Source: Bacteroides sp. CAG:1076 (GTDB taxonomy: Bacteria > Bacteroidota > Bacteroidia > Bacteroidales > Bacteroidaceae). Taken from it: 10,944 nucleotides of DNA. Below the pieces are notes generated by a model, which did not search any database, had not been told where the DNA came from, and saw only the letters and a program-made list of their open reading frames with translations. Every line of letters begins with the position of its first letter. Position 1 is the stretch's first letter. The stretch covers positions 7,435 to 18,378 of the forward strand of contig HF993162.1 of assembly GCA_000436795.1 (NCBI GenBank), read 5' to 3'. Below are positions 7,525 to 10,944 of this stretch, in pieces. The position numbers were made by a program, and so were the translations under genes.

Positions 7525-8562
7525 TTATTTGTTTTTGATGTTTTTGCTTTCTATGGTAACATTGGTCAGGTGCAAGTCGACCACTCCCATGACTTCTGTA
7601 GAGCATTCGCCCAGCCATCCGTTTTCCTGATTTACTCCTGTATGAATACGGACGAAATCTATTCCGGGCAGATTGGCTGCCTTACCTTGGGAGTCGACAG
7701 CCCAGTCAATATCGACAGCCGATGCATCCTTATCGTTCAGTTCATTGTCTGCATAGCCGTAGGCAAAGCGGTAAAGAGCGAAATACGTACCCTTTCCACT
7801 CTGGTCTATTCCGTTCTGAGGAAGGCGTGTCCCCGTAAATGTTATTTTATCCTCTTTCACCCATTGTGGAAAATAAGATTGCAAGTGAGTAGCATTCATC
7901 GCCTTGTAGCCGCTTCCTCCCTGATTGTCTTCCCAGCGGATATACTGTTCGGTAGGCGCTCCCGGTTCCTTTGAGGGACGGTAATAGGTTATTTCATAGT
8001 TCAGTACGGTTTTCGTATCGTTGCCAGCCTGAGCCGACAGGTCAAGCCACGCTTCCTTTCCGTCGGGATAAGAGCTTCCGGCTATTTCGTACCATCCGTC
8101 GTCAGGCAGCCCGTTGCGGTTTTCGTCGTAGCATACCTGAATGACACCGGGTTCACAGCTTCCGTATTCCGATGCCCCGTTGGCATAAAACGCATTACCC
8201 AGTACACGGAAGTCACACAGTCCGGCCTTGTTTTCGATGGTATGGTCGAAGCCCACCACGATGTATCCGCCGAAACCTCCCAGCGAAACCATTCCCATTT
8301 TATTATTTCCGATAGCTTCCAGTGCCTTACGGTTCATATCTTCCTGCGTATCTCCTTCCTTATATTCGGGGAGCTGATTGGTAAACTGCCCTACAGCCGG
8401 ACGGTAGTCGAGGACACGCGTCACGTAAGGCGTTTTTTCGCCTGTGGTAACAGGCATTTCCGGTTCGTTTTTGTCACTGCTGCACGATGTGAAGCCACCG
8501 GCAGCCAGTGCGACAAGCAAGGCGCCCGTCAGTTGAACCTGATGTAATGTGAACTTTTTCAT
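7525..8562 (-). CDS. Cell-surface lipoprotein with a calcium-type Asp/Asn loop, function unknown
   Basis: A lipoprotein of 345 residues with a signal ending GFTSC (Cys27), followed by SSDKNEPE, which fits surface export. The mature part contains VGFDHTIEN (103-111), FRVLGNAF (118-125) and then DENRNGLPDDGWYE (146-159). In that stretch Asp146, Asn148, Asn150, Asp154 and Asp155 are spaced like the calcium loops of dockerin or thrombospondin type 3 repeats. A second acidic stretch lies at 272-290. Besides Cys27 there are Cys116, Cys136, Cys144 and Cys320. I recognise relatives as unassigned cell surface proteins next to Bacteroides corrinoid receptors, but cannot name a proven function. A BtuH-like B12-binding role is possible but not supported by any motif I can name. 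It sits 24 bases after the BtuG-like gene, with no promoter visible between them. Confidence 0.75.
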   Translation of the reverse strand: MKKFTLHQVQLTGALLVALAAGGFTSCSSDKNEPEMPVTTGEKTPYVTRVLDYRPAVGQFTNQLPEYKEGDTQEDMNRKALEAIGNNKMGMVSLGGFGGYIVVGFDHTIENKAGLCDFRVLGNAFYANGASEYGSCEPGVIQVCYDENRNGLPDDGWYEIAGSSYPDGKEAWLDLSAQAGNDTKTVLNYEITYYRPSKEPGAPTEQYIRWEDNQGGSGYKAMNATHLQSYFPQWVKEDKITFTGTRLPQNGIDQSGKGTYFALYRFAYGYADNELNDKDASAVDIDWAVDSQGKAANLPGIDFVRIHTGVNQENGWLGECSTEVMGVVDLHLTNVTIESKNIKNK

Positions 8563-8586
8563 TTTTTGAAACGGTTTAAGTATTGG

Positions 8587-9735
8587 TTAATAAAATCTTT
8601 CTGTCGAAAAGGCAATATGCGCGGGAATATCGCCGGTACGGACTTTCCACTGGAGCTTGCCTGCCGGTGAAAAACAGTATAAATACCCCGGAGTGACATA
8701 GTTCGTGGCGTCGCATACATATATTTCCTTGGTTTCCGGATTAACGGCAATTCCGTAAGGTAATGTGATTTCCTTTTCCGTTCCGTCGGTTATGAAGTTG
8801 CGTGAAATAATTTCCTGCTTCTCCGTATCGTAAACGGCGTACGAAACCTGATTCTTTCCCGTATTGTAGTTCCATTCGGTACTGATGGTATACAGCAGAT
8901 TCTCGTCCATGCACATTTCACTGGCGGCAATACCCAGTCTGCCGGTTACTTTTTCCGTGTGGGAGTCGACGACATAAATGTCGGAGCCGATACCGTAATA
9001 GTCTCCGCGCGAACTGACATAAATGCGTCCCTGCTTATCCATTTCCATACGGTGCAGGTTGATGGCCACATCAATCGTATTGACTACCTGAAACGACTGG
9101 AGGTCGACTACCGAAACGGTACGGTCGTAATTGGGAAAACGATACCCGCCGGAATTGGCCACATACAGCCGTCCGTTGTTGATAACCATTTCCTCCGGTT
9201 GATAACCTACTACTACCTCCCGCGTGATTTGGAGCGTTTCAAGATCGATTTCCACCACCTTTCCCGGACGCGCGTTCGGGTCAATCTGTACCGGACCGGC
9301 GTACGAGCTGACATACGCCTTGTCGCCGTTGAAAACAATGTAGCGGCAGTTGGGAATACTCACACTGCCGATATGCTCTGCCGTGTGCACATTCATCACC
9401 TCCACAAAGTTGGAACAGTTCACTACCACATACAACCGGTTTCCGTAAATGCCGATGTCGTTGCCCACATCGCCAAGCTCCTTCACCACATCAGGGTTCC
9501 GTTCCGGATAAATGTTGCGGAAATAGCTTCCCGTACGTGCGTCAAAATGATCGATCGTACACTTATTGCTTCCCATATTCCCCTCATTGACGAGAAAGAA
9601 TCCCTCGATAGACTGCGGGTCCGAAGGCAGGGTGACATATTCCACTTCCGAACGAATCATCGGAAGTTCCTGACGGCATCCGCTCAGGAAGCACAAAATC
9701 AGGCAGGCTGTCAGGTAAAAATAATATCTGTTCAT
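8587..9735 (-). CDS. btuG: BtuG-like beta-propeller lipoprotein, probable surface corrinoid-binding partner of the receptor
   Basis: A lipoprotein of 382 residues with a signal ending FLSGC (Cys20). From about residue 42 it is a YncE-like propeller, with blade-like strands RLYVVVNCSNF, KAYVSSYAGP, RLYVANSGGY, RIYVSSRGDYYG, LLYTISTEWN and EIYVCDATNYV, consistent with seven blades. It opens with GFFLVNEGNMGSN (45-57), the motif also found in the two DUF5074 genes downstream. Its start is 11 bases after the receptor stop. In Bacteroides, BtuG proteins are surface lipoproteins that bind cobalamin very tightly and form a lid on BtuB. Length, fold and the pairing with a TonB-dependent receptor match this. 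A related propeller serving another ligand cannot be excluded from sequence alone. Confidence 0.75.
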   Translation of the reverse strand: MNRYYFYLTACLILCFLSGCRQELPMIRSEVEYVTLPSDPQSIEGFFLVNEGNMGSNKCTIDHFDARTGSYFRNIYPERNPDVVKELGDVGNDIGIYGNRLYVVVNCSNFVEVMNVHTAEHIGSVSIPNCRYIVFNGDKAYVSSYAGPVQIDPNARPGKVVEIDLETLQITREVVVGYQPEEMVINNGRLYVANSGGYRFPNYDRTVSVVDLQSFQVVNTIDVAINLHRMEMDKQGRIYVSSRGDYYGIGSDIYVVDSHTEKVTGRLGIAASEMCMDENLLYTISTEWNYNTGKNQVSYAVYDTEKQEIISRNFITDGTEKEITLPYGIAVNPETKEIYVCDATNYVTPGYLYCFSPAGKLQWKVRTGDIPAHIAFSTERFY

Positions 9736-9746
9736 GGTCCGAATGA

Positions 9747-10944
9747 TTAAAAGTTATATTGGGCAATCAGCTTGAAGTTGGTGCCGGGCATCGGATAGCA
9801 GGCTACCACCTCGTACTGCTGGTTCAATAAATTGTTTACTTCCAGCGTCAGCTTCAGGTCCCCCTTCCACACTTTCAGTCCTTTGGAAACCGAAAAGTCG
9901 CTGGTATACCACGGCAACTGGTAATTATAAGGGATATTGGCCTGCGAAGAATAACGCTCTCCGGTATAGATAAAGCTGTAATTTGCCTCCCATGAGCGCC
10001 ATTGCAGGTTCACCACGGTCGAACCGCTGTGCCAGGGGATGTACGGAATCTGTCCTCCGTAAAACTCACTTTTGGGGTCGGTAAAGTCTTGTGCCCGCTG
10101 GTACGTATAATTGATTCGGTTGCTTACCGTCAGGTCACGCCCGATCTTCCAGCCGGTCTGAAGCGCCACGTCCACCCCTCTGATTTCCACATTTCCCAGA
10201 TTGACCATCGTCCAGCGGAAGAAATTCGACGTAGGAGTGGCCACGATTTTATTCTCCACCTCGTTGTAGTACACATCCGTCTGTACTTCCAGCGAGCGCA
10301 GCCACGTATTGTTGAAGGTACGGCTGTACGTAAATCCTAAGTCGTACTGCGTAGTGAACTCAGGTTCCAGGTTGATATTTCCGATAAACGTATAATACAG
10401 GTCGTTCAGCGTAGGCATGCGGAAAATCCGTTTGTAGAAACCTCTCAGGTTGAGGCCGCTTTGCGGGAAAGGCCTCCACGACACAAAAAACGAAGGAGTA
10501 AGCTTCTGCTTGTCGGGAGCAGGCGTTCCCGAGCTCGTATCGTGTACAAACGTTTCGAGCAGACTTGCCTGAAGTTCCACCTGCTTGAAGCGCATGGCCG
10601 TAGCGATGGATGCCAGCAGCGTATGCCGGCGCGGATACACAAAGTCGCGCAAGTCGGCATTCAGCAGGTTGAACTGATAATCTGCCGAAAAACTTGCCTC
10701 CCACCACGGAAACAGATTAAATCGGTTGGCTACCGATGTGTATACTTCCTGCTGGTAATAATGGTTGTTGACATACATCAGCGACTCGTCTTTCTTGGGG
10801 TCGGCCAGATAATGCAGGTAGTCGTATGCATATTTCGCATTGGCAAGCAGGCTGTACCACTGTGTAAAGTCCTTCTTGAATGTACCCTGAGTAAAGAAGT
10901 TCGTATCCCACTGACGATCCTCGTGCGAGAACTTGTTGCGGACG
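9747..10944 (-). CDS. btuB: BtuB-like TonB-dependent outer-membrane receptor, C-terminal part
   Basis: The frame is open to the right edge (first full codon at 10943, reading VRNKFSHEDRQW), so 398 residues plus the stop are in view and the N-terminal plug is missing. What remains is a beta-barrel with alternating polar and aromatic strands, for example WWEASFSADYQFNLL, FRMPTLNDLYYTFIGN, LEPEFTTQYDLGFTYSR and NRINYTYQRAQDF. It ends LEVNNLLNQQYEV, YPMPGTNFK and a terminal AQYNF whose last aromatic residue is the usual barrel-assembly signal. These receptors import scarce ligands with energy from TonB. Cobalamin or another corrinoid is the likely ligand because a BtuG-like gene follows directly and the barrel has the FRMPTLNDLYY and NPEFTTQY-type segments of BtuB-like receptors. 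It heads the visible part of the five-gene block; regulation, probably by a cobalamin riboswitch, would lie outside the window. Confidence 0.78.
   Translation of the reverse strand, partial: VRNKFSHEDRQWDTNFFTQGTFKKDFTQWYSLLANAKYAYDYLHYLADPKKDESLMYVNNHYYQQEVYTSVANRFNLFPWWEASFSADYQFNLLNADLRDFVYPRRHTLLASIATAMRFKQVELQASLLETFVHDTSSGTPAPDKQKLTPSFFVSWRPFPQSGLNLRGFYKRIFRMPTLNDLYYTFIGNINLEPEFTTQYDLGFTYSRTFNNTWLRSLEVQTDVYYNEVENKIVATPTSNFFRWTMVNLGNVEIRGVDVALQTGWKIGRDLTVSNRINYTYQRAQDFTDPKSEFYGGQIPYIPWHSGSTVVNLQWRSWEANYSFIYTGERYSSQANIPYNYQLPWYTSDFSVSKGLKVWKGDLKLTLEVNNLLNQQYEVVACYPMPGTNFKLIAQYNF

Noticed and set aside
8959..9750. Long open frame of 263 codons on the + strand opposite the BtuG-like gene
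   Set aside because: It lies fully antisense to a well-supported gene, has no signal peptide, no recognisable domain and a composition typical of an antisense frame rich in His, Val and Arg.
8600..10944. Right end looks richer in G and C than the left (one line at 9241 counts 36 of 60, one at 4081 counts 25 of 60)
   Set aside because: The change is gradual along the operon, single lines are a tiny sample, and there are no boundaries, tRNA or mobile genes to support recent transfer.

Overview
The window reads as a chromosomal segment of a gut-type Bacteroidales bacterium (Bacteroides, Phocaeicola or Parabacteroides-like). The reasons are the lipoprotein-rich gene content, DUF5074/YncE-type surface propellers next to a TonB-dependent receptor, a LytS/LytTR two-component pair, weak Shine-Dalgarno signals, and a promoter-like TAACTTTG matching the Bacteroidetes TAnnTTTG -7 element. 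No rRNA, tRNA, CRISPR array or insertion sequence was seen.

Left arm, + strand, 1-4627. The window opens inside the last third of a CusA/CzcA-type heavy-metal RND pump. This is fused in one reading frame to a complete TolC/CzcC-type outer-membrane channel, with a signal-peptide-like segment at the joint. A periplasmic adaptor lipoprotein (CusB/CzcB type) follows, so all three parts of a tripartite metal efflux system are present. Next come a LytS/YehU-type sensor histidine kinase and an overlapping LytTR response regulator. Two hairpins then close the arm, one of them long and suited to stopping transcription from both sides.

Right arm, - strand, 10944 down to 4752. This is a tight five-gene block with gaps of 11 to 25 bases. 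In transcription order it holds the C-terminal part of a BtuB-like TonB-dependent receptor, a BtuG-like propeller lipoprotein, a lipoprotein with a calcium-type Asp/Asn loop, a DUF5074 lipoprotein with an added N-terminal Ig-like domain, and a second DUF5074 lipoprotein. The likely job is capture of cobalamin or another corrinoid at the cell surface and its passage through the outer membrane. BtuB-BtuG pairs are established in gut Bacteroides; the roles of the three downstream lipoproteins are not known to me. The operon promoter, and any cobalamin riboswitch, would lie beyond the right edge.

The most notable points are the pump-channel fusion with its buried signal peptide, the three related propellers in one operon with progressive loss of a shared N-terminal motif, and the unassigned lipoprotein at 7525-8562. 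I did not find convincing evidence of a wholly new system.
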